The notes: generated by a model from the letters alone, not told the origin. Positions 19,058-29,240 are shown, numbered from the stretch's first letter. The stretch is 64,000 nt of DNA from Caldicellulosiruptor hydrothermalis 108 (GCF_000166355.1 NC_014652.1:124001-188000), one strand, 5' to 3'. A program made the numbers and translations.

Positions 19058-20575
19058 ATGAGCGAATATATTCTTGAGATGGTGCACATAACAAAAGAAT
19101 TTCCAGGTGTCAGAGCGCTTGATGATGTAACTTTTAGGGTCAAAAAAGGTGAAATCCACGCTCTTGTTGGCGAAAATGGTGCAGGAAAATCCACTTTGAT
19201 GAAGATTTTAAGCGGTGTGTATCCGTATGGAACATATTCAGGCGATATCTTTATCGAGGGCAAAAAACAGCATTTTAGAAATATTAAAGACAGCGAACAT
19301 GCAGGTGTTGCAATTATCTACCAAGAACTTACTCTTGTAAAAGGCATGACTGTTGGCGAAAATATCTTTCTTGGCAGAGAGCCTGTTGTAAACGGGATCA
19401 TAAACTGGAATAAGGTCTATGCTGATTCTAAAAAACTTTTTGAAAAGCTAAACATTGAGATAGATGTTTATGAAAAAGTTGAAAATTTAGGAATAGGTCA
19501 GCAGCAGATGGTTGAGATTGCAAAGGCTATTTCAAAAGATAGCAAGATTTTAATTCTTGATGAACCAACAGCAGCATTAACAGAGAGTGAAACAAGGCAG
19601 CTTTTCAGAATTTTAAAAGACCTCAAAAACCACGGGGTTACTTGCATATATATCTCTCACAGGCTTGAAGAAATCTTTGAGATAGCAGACACAGTAACAG
19701 TTTTAAGAGATGGTAAAACAATTTCAACAGACCCAATCTCACAGCTCACAGAAGATGAGATAATAAAAAGAATGGTTGGGCGAGAGCTTACACAGAGGTA
19801 TCCAAAAGTACCGCACAAAGCAAAAAGAACAATTATGGAAGTTAGAAACTTTTCTGTCTATGACAAAGACAATCCAGAAAAGAAAATTATTGATAATGTA
19901 AGCTTTGAGATAAAAGAAGGAGAAGTTTTGGGTATTTCAGGTCTTATGGGGGCTGGCAGAACAGAGCTTTTTATGAGCATATTTGGTGCATATCCAGGAA
20001 GAAAAGAAGGAGAAATCTGGCTTGAAGGAAAGAAAATAAGTATAAATAGCCCCAGAGAGGCAATTGAACATGGGATATGCTATCTTTCAGAAGACAGAAA
20101 ACGATATGGGCTTGTGCTCATGATGGATATAAAGGACAACATTTTGCTTCCGAACTACCAGAAGTTTGCAAACGGAGGGATAATAAATATTCCAAAGTCG
20201 CTCAGCACAGCTTTGGATTATGTTGGCAAGCTCAGAATTAAAATAGCTTCACCTTTCCAGCAGGTTATGAATTTAAGCGGTGGTAACCAGCAAAAGGTCA
20301 TCATAGCTAAATGGCTTTTGGCAAATCCAAAGATTTTGATTTTGGATGAGCCGACAAGAGGTATTGACGTTGGTGCAAAGTATGAGATTTATAACCTTAT
20401 GAACCAGTTTGTTGACCAGGGTGTTGGAATAGTTATGATTTCATCAGAACTTCCTGAGATTTTGGGTATGTCAGATAGAATCCTTGTTATGCAAAAGGGC
20501 AAAATTGCAGGGGAGCTCATGGCCGAGGAGGCAACTCAAGAAAAGATTATGACTTTGGCAACAGGAGGAAGATAG
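19058..20575 (+). CDS. xylG: D-xylose ABC transporter ATP-binding protein (tandem ATPase)
   Basis: Double ATPase of the CUT2 class, 505 residues. The first half has Walker [10 protein letters not shown] at 38-46, signature-like LGIGQQQMVEIAKA and Walker B ILILDEPTAA. The second half has a degenerate Walker A (GLMGAGRTE), an intact signature LSGGNQQKV and [14 protein letters not shown]. This asymmetry is normal for XylG, RbsA and MglA. AAGGTGGT precedes the ATG. It lies between xylF and xylH, with xylH starting 4 nt after its stop. Confidence 0.92.
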   Translation: MSEYILEMVHITKEFPGVRALDDVTFRVKKGEIHALVGENGAGKSTLMKILSGVYPYGTYSGDIFIEGKKQHFRNIKDSEHAGVAIIYQELTLVKGMTVGENIFLGREPVVNGIINWNKVYADSKKLFEKLNIEIDVYEKVENLGIGQQQMVEIAKAISKDSKILILDEPTAALTESETRQLFRILKDLKNHGVTCIYISHRLEEIFEIADTVTVLRDGKTISTDPISQLTEDEIIKRMVGRELTQRYPKVPHKAKRTIMEVRNFSVYDKDNPEKKIIDNVSFEIKEGEVLGISGLMGAGRTELFMSIFGAYPGRKEGEIWLEGKKISINSPREAIEHGICYLSEDRKRYGLVLMMDIKDNILLPNYQKFANGGIINIPKSLSTALDYVGKLRIKIASPFQQVMNLSGGNQQKVIIAKWLLANPKILILDEPTRGIDVGAKYEIYNLMNQFVDQGVGIVMISSELPEILGMSDRILVMQKGKIAGELMAEEATQEKIMTLATGGR

Positions 20576-20578
20576 GGT

Positions 20579-21700
20579 ATGAATTTGAAGAAAAACTTGC
20601 GAACTTACACCCTTATCATTGCCATACTTCTTATCTGGACCATATTTACAATACTTACTGATGGGAATTTTCTGACACCGAGAAATCTTTCAATGCTTGC
20701 AAGACAGATGGCAATTACAGCCCTTGTTGCAATAGGAATGGTATTTGTTATTGTTGCAGGGCACATTGACCTGTCAGTTGGTTCTGTTGTTGGATTTACA
20801 GGCGCAATTGCTGGTGTTTTGCAGGTGTGGAATGGGTGGTCAACTCCTGCTACAGTTATTGCAGTTTTGATAGTTGGTATTATAATTGGTATATGGCAAG
20901 GATATTGGGTTGCATACAGGGGTGTTCCAGCATTCATTGTTACTCTGGCAGGAATGCTTGTGTTCAGAGGAGGTGTGCTTTTAGCAAGCAAGGGTATCAC
21001 AATATCGCCTTTTAAAGATAGTTTTAGATTTATCGGGCAAGGATATTTGAATAAAGCTTTGAGCATTGCATTTGGTGCTGTTTTAATTGTTGGATATTTG
21101 CTTTTAACAATTAGCCAAAGAAATAGAAGGAAAAAATACAACTTGGAAGTATTGCCAATGGGCTTGGAGATTGCAAAAGCTGCAGTTGTAATTGCTCTTA
21201 TTGTTGCATTTACGGGCGTTATGATAAGCTATGAGGGAATTTCTATTCCTGTTCTGATACTTGTTGTGTTTACAATCCTGCTAACATTTGTTTCTCAGAA
21301 CACAACATTTGGAAAGTATGTGTATGCAATAGGTGGTAACAAAGAAGCAGCAAGTCTTTCGGGTATCAATATTAAAAATGTTACAATGAAGATATTCATT
21401 TTGATGGGATTCTTGTCAGCACTGGCTGGAATTGTTTTAACATCAAGACTTGACGCTGCAACATCTGGTGCTGGAACAAATATGGAACTTGATGCAATTG
21501 CTGCTGCAATCCTTGGTGGAACAAGCACCCTTGGCGGTGAAGGGACAGTTCCGGGTGCTATCATAGGTGCGCTTATTATGGCAAGCATTGACAACGGTAT
21601 GAGCCTTTTGAACTTGGAATATTCATACCAGCTGATTGTAAAAGGTCTTGTACTTGTATTTGCTGTATGGCTTGACATTATGTCAAGAAAGAAAGCTTAA
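20579..21700 (+). CDS. xylH: D-xylose ABC transporter permease
   Basis: Hydrophobic CUT2 permease of 373 residues, with about ten membrane segments. Family motifs are VIVAGHIDLSVGSVVGFTGA near residue 61, AIGGNKEAASLSGINI, and GTSTLGGEGTVPGAIIGAL near the C-terminus. The cytoplasmic loop around SQRNRRKKYNLEVLP is typical of XylH, as opposed to the shorter RbsC and MglC. It completes xylFGH. Confidence 0.92.
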   Translation: MNLKKNLRTYTLIIAILLIWTIFTILTDGNFLTPRNLSMLARQMAITALVAIGMVFVIVAGHIDLSVGSVVGFTGAIAGVLQVWNGWSTPATVIAVLIVGIIIGIWQGYWVAYRGVPAFIVTLAGMLVFRGGVLLASKGITISPFKDSFRFIGQGYLNKALSIAFGAVLIVGYLLLTISQRNRRKKYNLEVLPMGLEIAKAAVVIALIVAFTGVMISYEGISIPVLILVVFTILLTFVSQNTTFGKYVYAIGGNKEAASLSGINIKNVTMKIFILMGFLSALAGIVLTSRLDAATSGAGTNMELDAIAAAILGGTSTLGGEGTVPGAIIGALIMASIDNGMSLLNLEYSYQLIVKGLVLVFAVWLDIMSRKKA

Positions 21701-21718
21701 AATATTAATTTTTCAGAG

Positions 21719-21789
21719 GGCCATAGCTTCAAACGGGTATTTTTATGTTACTTAAGAGAAATATTTTAAAGTGTTTGAAAGCTATGGCC
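21719..21789 (+). terminator. Long inverted repeat after xylH
   Basis: GGCCATAGCTTCAAAC (21719-21734) pairs with GTTTGAAAGCTATGGCC (21773-21789) with a single bulge across a 38-nt loop. A T-rich but mixed stretch follows. It probably terminates xylFGH before the chemoreceptor gene. The unusually large loop may hold a second structure. Confidence 0.55.
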
Positions 21790-21861
21790 TTTAAGCCTTT
21801 TAAAAGCGATTTAATAATCGATACTTAATATCTAAAGTATATTTAAGAAAGGTGGCTGTTT

Positions 21862-23985
21862 ATGAAATCATGGGAAAGACTTAGGGCAAATTCTTTAAAT
21901 AAGATATTCAAAAAAGGTAGCCTTGCTCAGAAACTAAGTGTTTTTGTATTAGTTTTATTGCTGATTCCAATAACAATTATTGATATTTTTTCTGTGTCGA
22001 AAGCAGTAAATTCGGTGATAAGCGAAAGCAAAAAGTCGTATTTGATTGCGACAAACTCAACAGCACAGTATTTTCAAATCTTATTTGAGACAGCCAAAAA
22101 CGCTGCAATTCAGATTATGTCAAATGACAGCATACAATCTTTTTGCACAGGAGAAAGCCAAAATCTAAAGGACGAAAATGAAAAGGCAAAAATAGCCCAA
22201 GATGCAAAAAATATTATTGCAAATCTTGTAGTTACATCTGAAATGTTCTCTGGTGCGTACATATTAACAAATAGACAAACTTCATTGATGTTTCCACCTT
22301 TAGTTTTAGATTATTTTGATTTTCAGAAAATAGAAAATTCAAAATGGTACAAAACGATTACGGATTCGGCAGGATATGTTTTGATTGATTCTCATAGAGA
22401 AAACTTTGATGAGGTTGCTGAAAATAACAACAGTCAGATTCCTGCTTATGCATGTTCAATTGGATTTCAATTTAGAGATTTGAAAACTAACCAGATAAAA
22501 GGCGTAATGCTTTTGGATATAAAGGAAGAGTGGCTAAGAGAAAAGCTTCAATCTACAGAACTCTCAAAGCAAGGCGTGACAACAATTGGCATTTTAGCTG
22601 GCGGCAAGATAGTACTTCCATTAGATTGGGAAAACAAAATGAATCAAAAGCTAAAACCAAACGAAAGATTTGTACAAAAAGTTTTATCTCAGGTTGAGGC
22701 TGGCAAAAAAGAAGGGGCTTTTGAAACAGTTTATCAGCAAAAACCATATCTTATAACTTTTTCAAAAACTCAGTATTTTGACTGGACTGTAGTGGGTATG
22801 ATACCGGTTAGTGCAATAGTAAAAAGTGCACGCAGTATGGAAAGCGTAATTATATTACTTACAGTTGTATTTACATTAATTGCTATTGTGTTTGGCATCA
22901 TCTTTGCTCTAAAAATAGTAAAGGATATTGAAAAAATAACCGATGTTATGGCGATAGCAGAAAAAGGCGACTTAACAAATACCATTAATATAAGGCGCAG
23001 TGATGAGATAGGGAGTCTTTCACGAAGCTTTAACAATATGACCAAGAACATTAAAAAACTTATAGAAAAGGGTGTAAATTTGACACAGCAGGTAACATCC
23101 TCAATGGCATCTCTTACAACAATAGCAAGTGAAACGTCGGCTGCTTCAAACGAAATAGCACGAGCAATTCAAGAGATCGCTGAGGGTGCAGGCAATCAGG
23201 CAAAAGAAGCTACAAATGTTTCTGAAATAGTATCACAGTTTGGTCAGAAAATAGAATCTATTGTTTATTCAATAGAACAAATAAATAAACTTTCAAAAGA
23301 TGTATTTGAGCTTTCAGAAGATGGCTCCGATGCTGTAAAAAGCTTAGATAAAGCAACCGTTGACACTGTAAATATTACAGATTCAATGATAAGAACAATA
23401 AATCAATTGACCGATTATTCAAAATCAATTGGGAAAATAATTAGTCTTTTGGGTAGCATATCTGAGCAGACAAAACTGCTTGCACTTAATGCATCAATAG
23501 AGGCAGCAAAGGCGGGTGAGGCAGGAAGAGGCTTTGCAGTTGTTGCGAGCGAAATTCGCAAACTTGCTGATATGTCAAAAGAATCAACGCGCGAAGTTGA
23601 TGAGATAATAAAGAAAATAATAAATCAAACAAAAGAAGCACAGGAGATAGCAGACAAAGTGGAACTTGTTATAAATAATCAAAACACAGCTGTTGAGACT
23701 GTCACAGGTGCGTTTGGTAAAATAAAGTCTGCAATTGAAGAATTATTCGAAAAAGTAGAAAGTATAAATAAATTAATCTTATCAATAGACAAAGAGAAAA
23801 CATCTATAATTGAAAGTATAGAAAATATTTCAGCTATTTCTCAAGAAACTGCAGCCTCAACCCAAGAAGTTTCAGCATCAACTGAAGAACAATTAGCTGC
23901 AATTGAAGAACTAAAAGCCATGATTGAAAGACTAAATATTTTAGCCCAAGACCTGTATCAGGCAATGCAGGTGTTTAAGGTTTGA
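21862..23985 (+). CDS. Methyl-accepting chemotaxis protein
   Basis: Transmembrane chemoreceptor of 707 residues. The first membrane segment is at about 25-45, followed by a roughly 280-residue dCache-like extracytoplasmic sensor, a second membrane segment near 325-350, HAMP, and a long signalling coiled coil with the conserved hairpin tip region [20 protein letters not shown] and [23 protein letters not shown] precedes ATG 21862. Its place between a xylose and a hexose transporter suggests a sugar attractant, perhaps through a binding protein. A hairpin terminator follows. Confidence 0.93.
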   Translation: MKSWERLRANSLNKIFKKGSLAQKLSVFVLVLLLIPITIIDIFSVSKAVNSVISESKKSYLIATNSTAQYFQILFETAKNAAIQIMSNDSIQSFCTGESQNLKDENEKAKIAQDAKNIIANLVVTSEMFSGAYILTNRQTSLMFPPLVLDYFDFQKIENSKWYKTITDSAGYVLIDSHRENFDEVAENNNSQIPAYACSIGFQFRDLKTNQIKGVMLLDIKEEWLREKLQSTELSKQGVTTIGILAGGKIVLPLDWENKMNQKLKPNERFVQKVLSQVEAGKKEGAFETVYQQKPYLITFSKTQYFDWTVVGMIPVSAIVKSARSMESVIILLTVVFTLIAIVFGIIFALKIVKDIEKITDVMAIAEKGDLTNTINIRRSDEIGSLSRSFNNMTKNIKKLIEKGVNLTQQVTSSMASLTTIASETSAASNEIARAIQEIAEGAGNQAKEATNVSEIVSQFGQKIESIVYSIEQINKLSKDVFELSEDGSDAVKSLDKATVDTVNITDSMIRTINQLTDYSKSIGKIISLLGSISEQTKLLALNASIEAAKAGEAGRGFAVVASEIRKLADMSKESTREVDEIIKKIINQTKEAQEIADKVELVINNQNTAVETVTGAFGKIKSAIEELFEKVESINKLILSIDKEKTSIIESIENISAISQETAASTQEVSASTEEQLAAIEELKAMIERLNILAQDLYQAMQVFKV

Positions 23986-23991
23986 AAAATG

Positions 23992-24033
23992 GAGCAGGCA
24001 TGTACTCTTAAAAACAGTGCCTGCTCTTATTTA
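23992..24033. terminator. Terminator between chemoreceptor and cassette 2
   Basis: GAGCAGGCA (23992-24000) and TGCCTGCTC (24018-24026) form a perfect 9-bp stem with a 17-nt loop, followed by TTATTTAT. It separates the chemoreceptor gene from the convergent cassette 2. Confidence 0.65.
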
Positions 24034-24056
24034 TGAAAAGATTATATGATTTGTTT

Positions 24057-25100
24057 TTATTTTCCGAATATCTCTTCATATGAATGATAATTATCTTTGA
24101 TAATAAGATTTATGTTATTTTTTGTAACAGCAACAGGCTCAACCAAATATGCCGGAACCATTTTATACCCGTTATTAACAAAATTCTTAGTATAAGGTAA
24201 TTTATCTTTTTTAATAATCTTTTCAGCAATTTCTATTGTAAGATCAGATAGCTTTTTAATTGGTTTGTATACTGTCATGAGCTGATATCCGTTCACAATT
24301 CTTTTGCAAGCACTAAGTTCAGCATCCTGTCCTACAACCGGAATTTTTCCTGCAAGCTTTTTTTCGGCCAAAGCGGAAATGGCTCCTTCTGCTAACGAGT
24401 CGTTTTGTGCCAAAATTGCATCAATACGCTTTCCTGCCTGAAGAAGCTTTGCTACATATTCATAGGCATACTCTTTTTTCCATTTGTAACAATAGTCTTC
24501 AAGAAGAATATTGATTTTGCCTGAGTTTATATATGGACTCAAGATTTTTCTATATCCCTCTTTTATTTGATAGGCATTATAATCCTTGGGATTTCCTAGA
24601 ATAAAAACATAGTTACCGGAAGGTGATTGTTGCAGTAAGTATTTTGCCATAATTTCGCCAATCTTTTGATTGTTAAATCCTAGATAGGCATCTATGTTTG
24701 CATCTAAGGCTATTCGGTCGTAACATATAACGGGGATGTTTTTCTGGTTTGCAAGTTCAATTGCATTTTTTGCAGAGTCATAACTGCTGGGAACTATAAT
24801 AAGCAAGTTTATACCTTTTGAAATAAGATATTTAACTTGTTGATATTGGGTCATATCATTTTCGTTTGCGTTAGTCCACTCTACTTCAAAACCTTTCTCT
24901 TTTGCAGCATCAATGAGATATTTTCTGTCAAAAAACCATCTTTCTTCTTTTAGTGTACTCATTGCAAATCCAATTTTAAGCGGACGATTAATATTGTTCT
25001 TTTTTAAAAAGTGAATATAAGCAAACAAAAAGATGATAATAAATGTCAATGTAATAGCTAATCCAATTATGATTACTTTAAAATTTAATATCTTTTTCAT
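24057..25100 (-). CDS. Membrane-anchored XylF-like sugar-binding sensor protein (XylFII type), cassette 2
   Basis: 347 residues and a clear paralogue of the protein at 12545-13633 over its whole length. Shared strings include IGFAMSTLKEERWF, WTNANENDM and QNDSLAEGAISALAEKKLAG. One N-terminal membrane segment at about 8-32, with no lipobox. The distal position behind a YesN-type regulator is the same as in cassette 1. It probably senses a pentose or related sugar for the adjacent kinase. The divergent transporter, however, has an MglB-type (hexose) binding protein. Confidence 0.85.
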   Translation of the reverse strand: MKKILNFKVIIIGLAITLTFIIIFLFAYIHFLKKNNINRPLKIGFAMSTLKEERWFFDRKYLIDAAKEKGFEVEWTNANENDMTQYQQVKYLISKGINLLIIVPSSYDSAKNAIELANQKNIPVICYDRIALDANIDAYLGFNNQKIGEIMAKYLLQQSPSGNYVFILGNPKDYNAYQIKEGYRKILSPYINSGKINILLEDYCYKWKKEYAYEYVAKLLQAGKRIDAILAQNDSLAEGAISALAEKKLAGKIPVVGQDAELSACKRIVNGYQLMTVYKPIKKLSDLTIEIAEKIIKKDKLPYTKNFVNNGYKMVPAYLVEPVAVTKNNINLIIKDNYHSYEEIFGK

Positions 25101-25116
25101 TATTGTTTCCTCACCT

Positions 25117-26652
25117 TTATTTATTTCTATTATTTCTAACTGAAGCAGGTGTCAAACCCGTGTATTTTTTAAATGCTTTGATAAAATAATTGGGGTCATC
25201 AAATCCAATTTCGTATGCTATTTCTTTTATGGGCATATTTGTTTCTGTCAAAAGTTTTTGTGCGTGCTCTATTTTCAGTTTTATTAAGTATTCTTTAAAA
25301 TTTATACCAACTGATTTTTTGAAGATTTTACTAAAGTAATAAGGACTAATATTTAATACTTGGCTCATTTCTTCTAAAGAGATATTTCTTTTAAAATTGT
25401 TTTTAATGTATTCAAGAGCTTGTGAAACTATATTGCTCGAGCTGTATGTTTTTTTTTGTATTGCTGCTTCGCTGATGATTATTTGGATTATTTCAAATGA
25501 TTTTTGGATTATCTCCATTTCATTGTCAATTGAAATAATATCTTTTAAAAATTTTTCCATTGCATATATGACTTTTGCATTTTCTTTTATGTTAATTTCA
25601 ATTAATAACTGGATAACAAACAAAATTATCTTGTATCGCGCTTGGTTAATTCCATATGCCAAAGTATATTTTTTTATAAGCTCTGAAATCTGCTGCTGTT
25701 TTTGAATAATATTGGTAGTTTTTAAAAGTGAATTTAATAGTCTTTTTTCCATTATTTCAAGCTCCACATATAAATCTGTTGTTTCTTCATTATCTTCAGA
25801 GATTATATTACTGTAACTTTCGTAAAATGCTTCTTCAAAGTCATCGTAAAGATTACATAAGTTGCTCAAACCTATTTGTATTTCAGTATCTGTTTTAGAT
25901 TTGATTATCTTTTTTAGTTTATCTTTTAAAACTTCTTTGTAAGTCTCACTTTCGGCTGAAAATATACACAAAAGTGAGCTTGGAGATAAAAAAGATACGA
26001 TGCATTTGTTTGAGAAAGCTGATTTAATTTCAGTTTTAAGTTCACTTAAAATGTCTATATTATTTAAAGAATTTTCCTGCTCTACCTTCAAAATTGCAAC
26101 AATACCGTACTGAAGGTTTTGAATTTCAAGGAACTGTTCTAATTGTCTTAAGTTAAAATCTGAAAATAGTTTGTTGTTCAGGATAAAAAATAAAAACCCA
26201 TTTTCTATTAAAGATTGCATGGCTTTAATTTTTCTTTTCCTCTCCAATTCTTCTTTTTGCTTAGACAAAATGTTGTCAATTTCTTCAAAAGCTTTTTTTG
26301 TAATGTTTACAATGTCTGATACCAAGTAGGGCTTTAGTATATAAGAAAAAGCGCCAAGCTCGACCGATTTTCTTGCATATTCAAATTTGTCATGTGCTGA
26401 GATAATAATGAAAAGAGGAAAAGGGTCTTTTTTTACTTTTCGGATTTCTTCCATTACTTCTATTCCGCTCATATCTGGCATTTGTATGTCTATAAAAACT
26501 ACATGATAATTTTCAAACATCAACTTTTGCAGTGCTTCTTCTCCGTCATAAGCTTCGTCAATAGTCATCTGTTCTGAAAAATTCTTTTTTAATATATGCG
26601 AAATTGATTCAATTACGATAGACTCGTCATCACATATGAGAATCTTTTTCAT
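25117..26652 (-). CDS. Response regulator with AraC DNA-binding domain (YesN type), cassette 2
   Basis: 511 residues, paralogous to the regulator at 13655-15214. The receiver has acidic residues ICDDE, phospho-acceptor Asp55 in FIDIQMPD and Lys in ILKPYL. A linker of about 280 residues follows, then an AraC domain with NISLEEMSQVLNISPYYFSK and IGFDDPNYFIKAFKKYTG. It lies 25 nt after the kinase gene. Its likely target is the divergent mglBAC-type operon. Confidence 0.9.
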   Translation of the reverse strand: MKKILICDDESIVIESISHILKKNFSEQMTIDEAYDGEEALQKLMFENYHVVFIDIQMPDMSGIEVMEEIRKVKKDPFPLFIIISAHDKFEYARKSVELGAFSYILKPYLVSDIVNITKKAFEEIDNILSKQKEELERKRKIKAMQSLIENGFLFFILNNKLFSDFNLRQLEQFLEIQNLQYGIVAILKVEQENSLNNIDILSELKTEIKSAFSNKCIVSFLSPSSLLCIFSAESETYKEVLKDKLKKIIKSKTDTEIQIGLSNLCNLYDDFEEAFYESYSNIISEDNEETTDLYVELEIMEKRLLNSLLKTTNIIQKQQQISELIKKYTLAYGINQARYKIILFVIQLLIEINIKENAKVIYAMEKFLKDIISIDNEMEIIQKSFEIIQIIISEAAIQKKTYSSSNIVSQALEYIKNNFKRNISLEEMSQVLNISPYYFSKIFKKSVGINFKEYLIKLKIEHAQKLLTETNMPIKEIAYEIGFDDPNYFIKAFKKYTGLTPASVRNNRNK

Positions 26653-26677
26653 TTTTTTCAGCTCCTCTTTATGATAA

Positions 26678-28138
26678 TTAGTTTATATAAGGAATAGTAA
26701 TTGTCACTGTTGTTCCTATGCCTTTCTTTGACTCAATAAAAATAGGCTCTTTTATTCCAAAGAAAAACTCAAGCCTTTTTGTGATGTTTTCAATTCCTAT
26801 GCCTGTGGATGTTTTAGAAACGTAGGATTTTTTAGCAAGTTCTGATAGCACTTCGGGTTCTATACCACTACCATTGTCTATAATTTGAATTTTCACATAG
26901 CTGGTGTAATATTTTTTGGCAACTATTTTTATTGTTCCTTCTCTCTTTTTTGCAAACCCATGAACAATAGAATTTTCAACTATAGGCTGAAGTATCATAC
27001 TTGGTATTTTTGCATCTTCAATCTCTTTTTCAATATCAATTTCAAGATTAATTTTGTTTCTAAATCTTATATTATGAATAAATATATAATTCTTCACATT
27101 TTCAACCTCTTCACTCAGTGTTACAAGCTTATTTATATTTTGAACACAGTATCTAAGATAATTAGAAGTTTTTATAAGCATATCATAAGTTTTATCCGCA
27201 TTTTCCAACATTGCCATTTGAGCAAGTGTATTTAATGTATTGAACAAAAAATGTGGATTTATCTGAGCTTGGAGCGATTTTAGTTCTGCCTCTTGCAATG
27301 CTTGTTGATACTTTACCATTTCTATTTCTTTCTTTGCAAGTTCTTTTTCAAGCTCAGCCTTATCTTCAAGTTTTTTCAGCATATCTTTGATGTTTTCAAG
27401 CATGTCACTAAAAGAATTATTTAAAATCCCTAATTCATCTGTAGAATCAACTTTTGGAATTGAAAAATTTAATTCTCCTTTTGCTACTTTGTTTGAATAT
27501 TTTGCAAGTTTTGATATTGGATCTGTTAGCTCTTTTGTGAAAAGAAGGCTAACTATTATTGAAAGTATAAACCATAATGCTATTACTACATAATTTGTAT
27601 TTGTAATCTTTCGAATAGAGCTTTTTAAACTGTTATAATATTCAACACTATGATTAATTTTACTTTGAGTAAATTTCTGTAAAAAGTAATTTGCATAATC
27701 TAAACTTTCTATTGTGTCTGAAAGCTTCTTTGTGTAATCTTTTCCTTGTTTTTTATAAAGTATAACCATGTCAATGTTATCATTTATTGTTTTATATATG
27801 TTAGTAATACTTCTTTTATAAACAATTTCGTCTTCACTCTGGCAAGTAAGCTGGTTTAGTTCATATGATATAGAATTTAAACTGTCGTAAACGTTTAAGA
27901 TTGAGTCTGAATCTCCAGAAATAACATAAGATTGAATACTTCTGCTAATTGTTCCAAAGTTATTTGTTATAGTATTGATACTTTCAATGTTATGATAAGT
28001 CTTATCAAAGTAGTTGTGAAGAAAATTAACATTAAGCTGAATTAGTAGGTTTATTGCGATTGTTGTAAGGATGAAGGTTAGAATAAAAAATATAAGTTTT
28101 GCCTTGTATGTCTTAAATGATAATATCATTTTCATCAC
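26678..28138 (-). CDS. Sensor histidine kinase, LytS/YesM type, cassette 2
   Basis: 486 residues, paralogous to the kinase at 15211-16698. Membrane segments lie at about 14-35 and 183-200, with a helical ectodomain between them that contains SGDSDSILNVYDSLNSI. HAMP follows, then phospho-acceptor His296 in NPHFLFN, N-box IVENSIVHG, and G-boxes DNGSGI and TGIGIEN. The conservation of the ectodomain string in both kinases marks it as a candidate contact surface for the anchored binding proteins. Confidence 0.9.
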   Translation of the reverse strand: MMKMILSFKTYKAKLIFFILTFILTTIAINLLIQLNVNFLHNYFDKTYHNIESINTITNNFGTISRSIQSYVISGDSDSILNVYDSLNSISYELNQLTCQSEDEIVYKRSITNIYKTINDNIDMVILYKKQGKDYTKKLSDTIESLDYANYFLQKFTQSKINHSVEYYNSLKSSIRKITNTNYVVIALWFILSIIVSLLFTKELTDPISKLAKYSNKVAKGELNFSIPKVDSTDELGILNNSFSDMLENIKDMLKKLEDKAELEKELAKKEIEMVKYQQALQEAELKSLQAQINPHFLFNTLNTLAQMAMLENADKTYDMLIKTSNYLRYCVQNINKLVTLSEEVENVKNYIFIHNIRFRNKINLEIDIEKEIEDAKIPSMILQPIVENSIVHGFAKKREGTIKIVAKKYYTSYVKIQIIDNGSGIEPEVLSELAKKSYVSKTSTGIGIENITKRLEFFFGIKEPIFIESKKGIGTTVTITIPYIN

Positions 28139-28143
28139 CCAAC

Positions 28144-29109
28144 CTATTTAACGATTATGGATATAGGAATAAATTGGCCCTTAGAAGCTAATTTTTCAAA
28201 GTCCTTCATAATCAAAATAGACCTGATAGCAAGTTCATCGTAATTTGGCATAACAAGCCTGTCAATAAGTCCTTCATCTCTGTATCTTAAAAGTCGTGAA
28301 TCATCTCCTGCTCCGATAAAGATAAAATTTGAATCTTTTGGAGATTTGACAAAACTATCGATAAAAGCAAAAGTCTCAAGCTCTTCGGTTGTATAATAAC
28401 AGTTGTATTGCTGAGCAGCTATTATGTTATTTAAAAGTTTTTCTGACTCAGCATTTCCATATTCAATTGAAAATAAATCTACAGAAAATTCTATTCCTTT
28501 TTCTTTTAAATAGCTTTTTATACCTTCAACTTCGCTATTGCCTGATAAACTCTTGTTGATTGTATTTGTTATGACTGCAATTTTGAGTCTATCTAAATTT
28601 TTTTGTTTTGCTACAATTTCAATGTTACTTGCAACAAGCCTACCTTTTTGAAAATAGTCAAAACCTAGCGTTGTGTCAAAAAAATCTTTAAGGTTACTGT
28701 TGAGAATAGATATCACTTTAATTTTTTGCAGTTTGAGCTGGTCGATTAAAGATTTAATTTCACTGCTGTGAAATAAATCGCAAAGTATGACAAAATCAAA
28801 CTTTGAAAAAAGAGCCAGTTTTAAGCCAAAAACCTCCTCTTGTTCGGATTCATAGAAGATGGTTTCTGATAAAACCTTTTGTGCCTGAGCGAACTGTTCA
28901 AACTCACCTAAAAATTCTTTCCAATACATTTCATTTTTAGGCAATATAACAGCGCAGTTTATATAATTATTTTGTGAAAAGTTATTTAAATTGCCCATTT
29001 TACGAATGACTAAAAAGTCACTTGCTGATAGCCACACCAAGATAAGCAGAAGCAAGAGAGAAACTGTAATTATTAAGTACTTTAATATGAAATTTTTTGT
29101 TGAGGACAT
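28144..29109 (-). CDS. Membrane-anchored sugar-binding-fold protein, first gene of cassette 2
   Basis: 321 residues from ATG 29109. This start is preferred because GGAG lies 11 nt upstream and the N-terminus then opens directly into one membrane segment (about 8-28). Longer starts run into the promoter. The outer part follows the type I periplasmic-binding fold (YINCAVILPKNEMYWKEF; FIGAGDDSRLLRY). It matches the position and general plan of 16711-17685, with shared motifs such as LPKNEMYWKEF against LPQNQTYWDWF. Ligand unknown. Confidence 0.75.
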   Translation of the reverse strand: MSSTKNFILKYLIITVSLLLLLILVWLSASDFLVIRKMGNLNNFSQNNYINCAVILPKNEMYWKEFLGEFEQFAQAQKVLSETIFYESEQEEVFGLKLALFSKFDFVILCDLFHSSEIKSLIDQLKLQKIKVISILNSNLKDFFDTTLGFDYFQKGRLVASNIEIVAKQKNLDRLKIAVITNTINKSLSGNSEVEGIKSYLKEKGIEFSVDLFSIEYGNAESEKLLNNIIAAQQYNCYYTTEELETFAFIDSFVKSPKDSNFIFIGAGDDSRLLRYRDEGLIDRLVMPNYDELAIRSILIMKDFEKLASKGQFIPISIIVK

Positions 29110-29134
29110 TTTTTTACACACTCCTTTAAAAACT

Positions 29135-29143
29135 ATTTTAGCA
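29135..29143 (-). promoter_or_regulatory. Extended -10 promoter of sensor cassette 2
   Basis: The minus strand reads TGCTAAAAT, then AGTTTTTAAAGGAG before the start codon. The layout is almost the same as in cassette 1 (17713-17721), which supports common ancestry of the promoters. Confidence 0.55.
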
Positions 29144-29240
29144 TCTGAAGTTATCAAGTTAAACTCCAATATACAGCAAAAAATTGACCACAAAAAATTG
29201 CAGTAAATTTTTTATTTCATTTGTTCAAAAGCTTAAAAAG

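Noticed and set aside
20605-21141. 178-residue frame antisense to xylH
   Set aside because: Shadow of a strongly conserved permease gene; no start signals of its own.
29110-29193. Longer start for the cassette 2 front protein
   Set aside because: It would cover the extended -10 promoter and has no ribosome-binding site.
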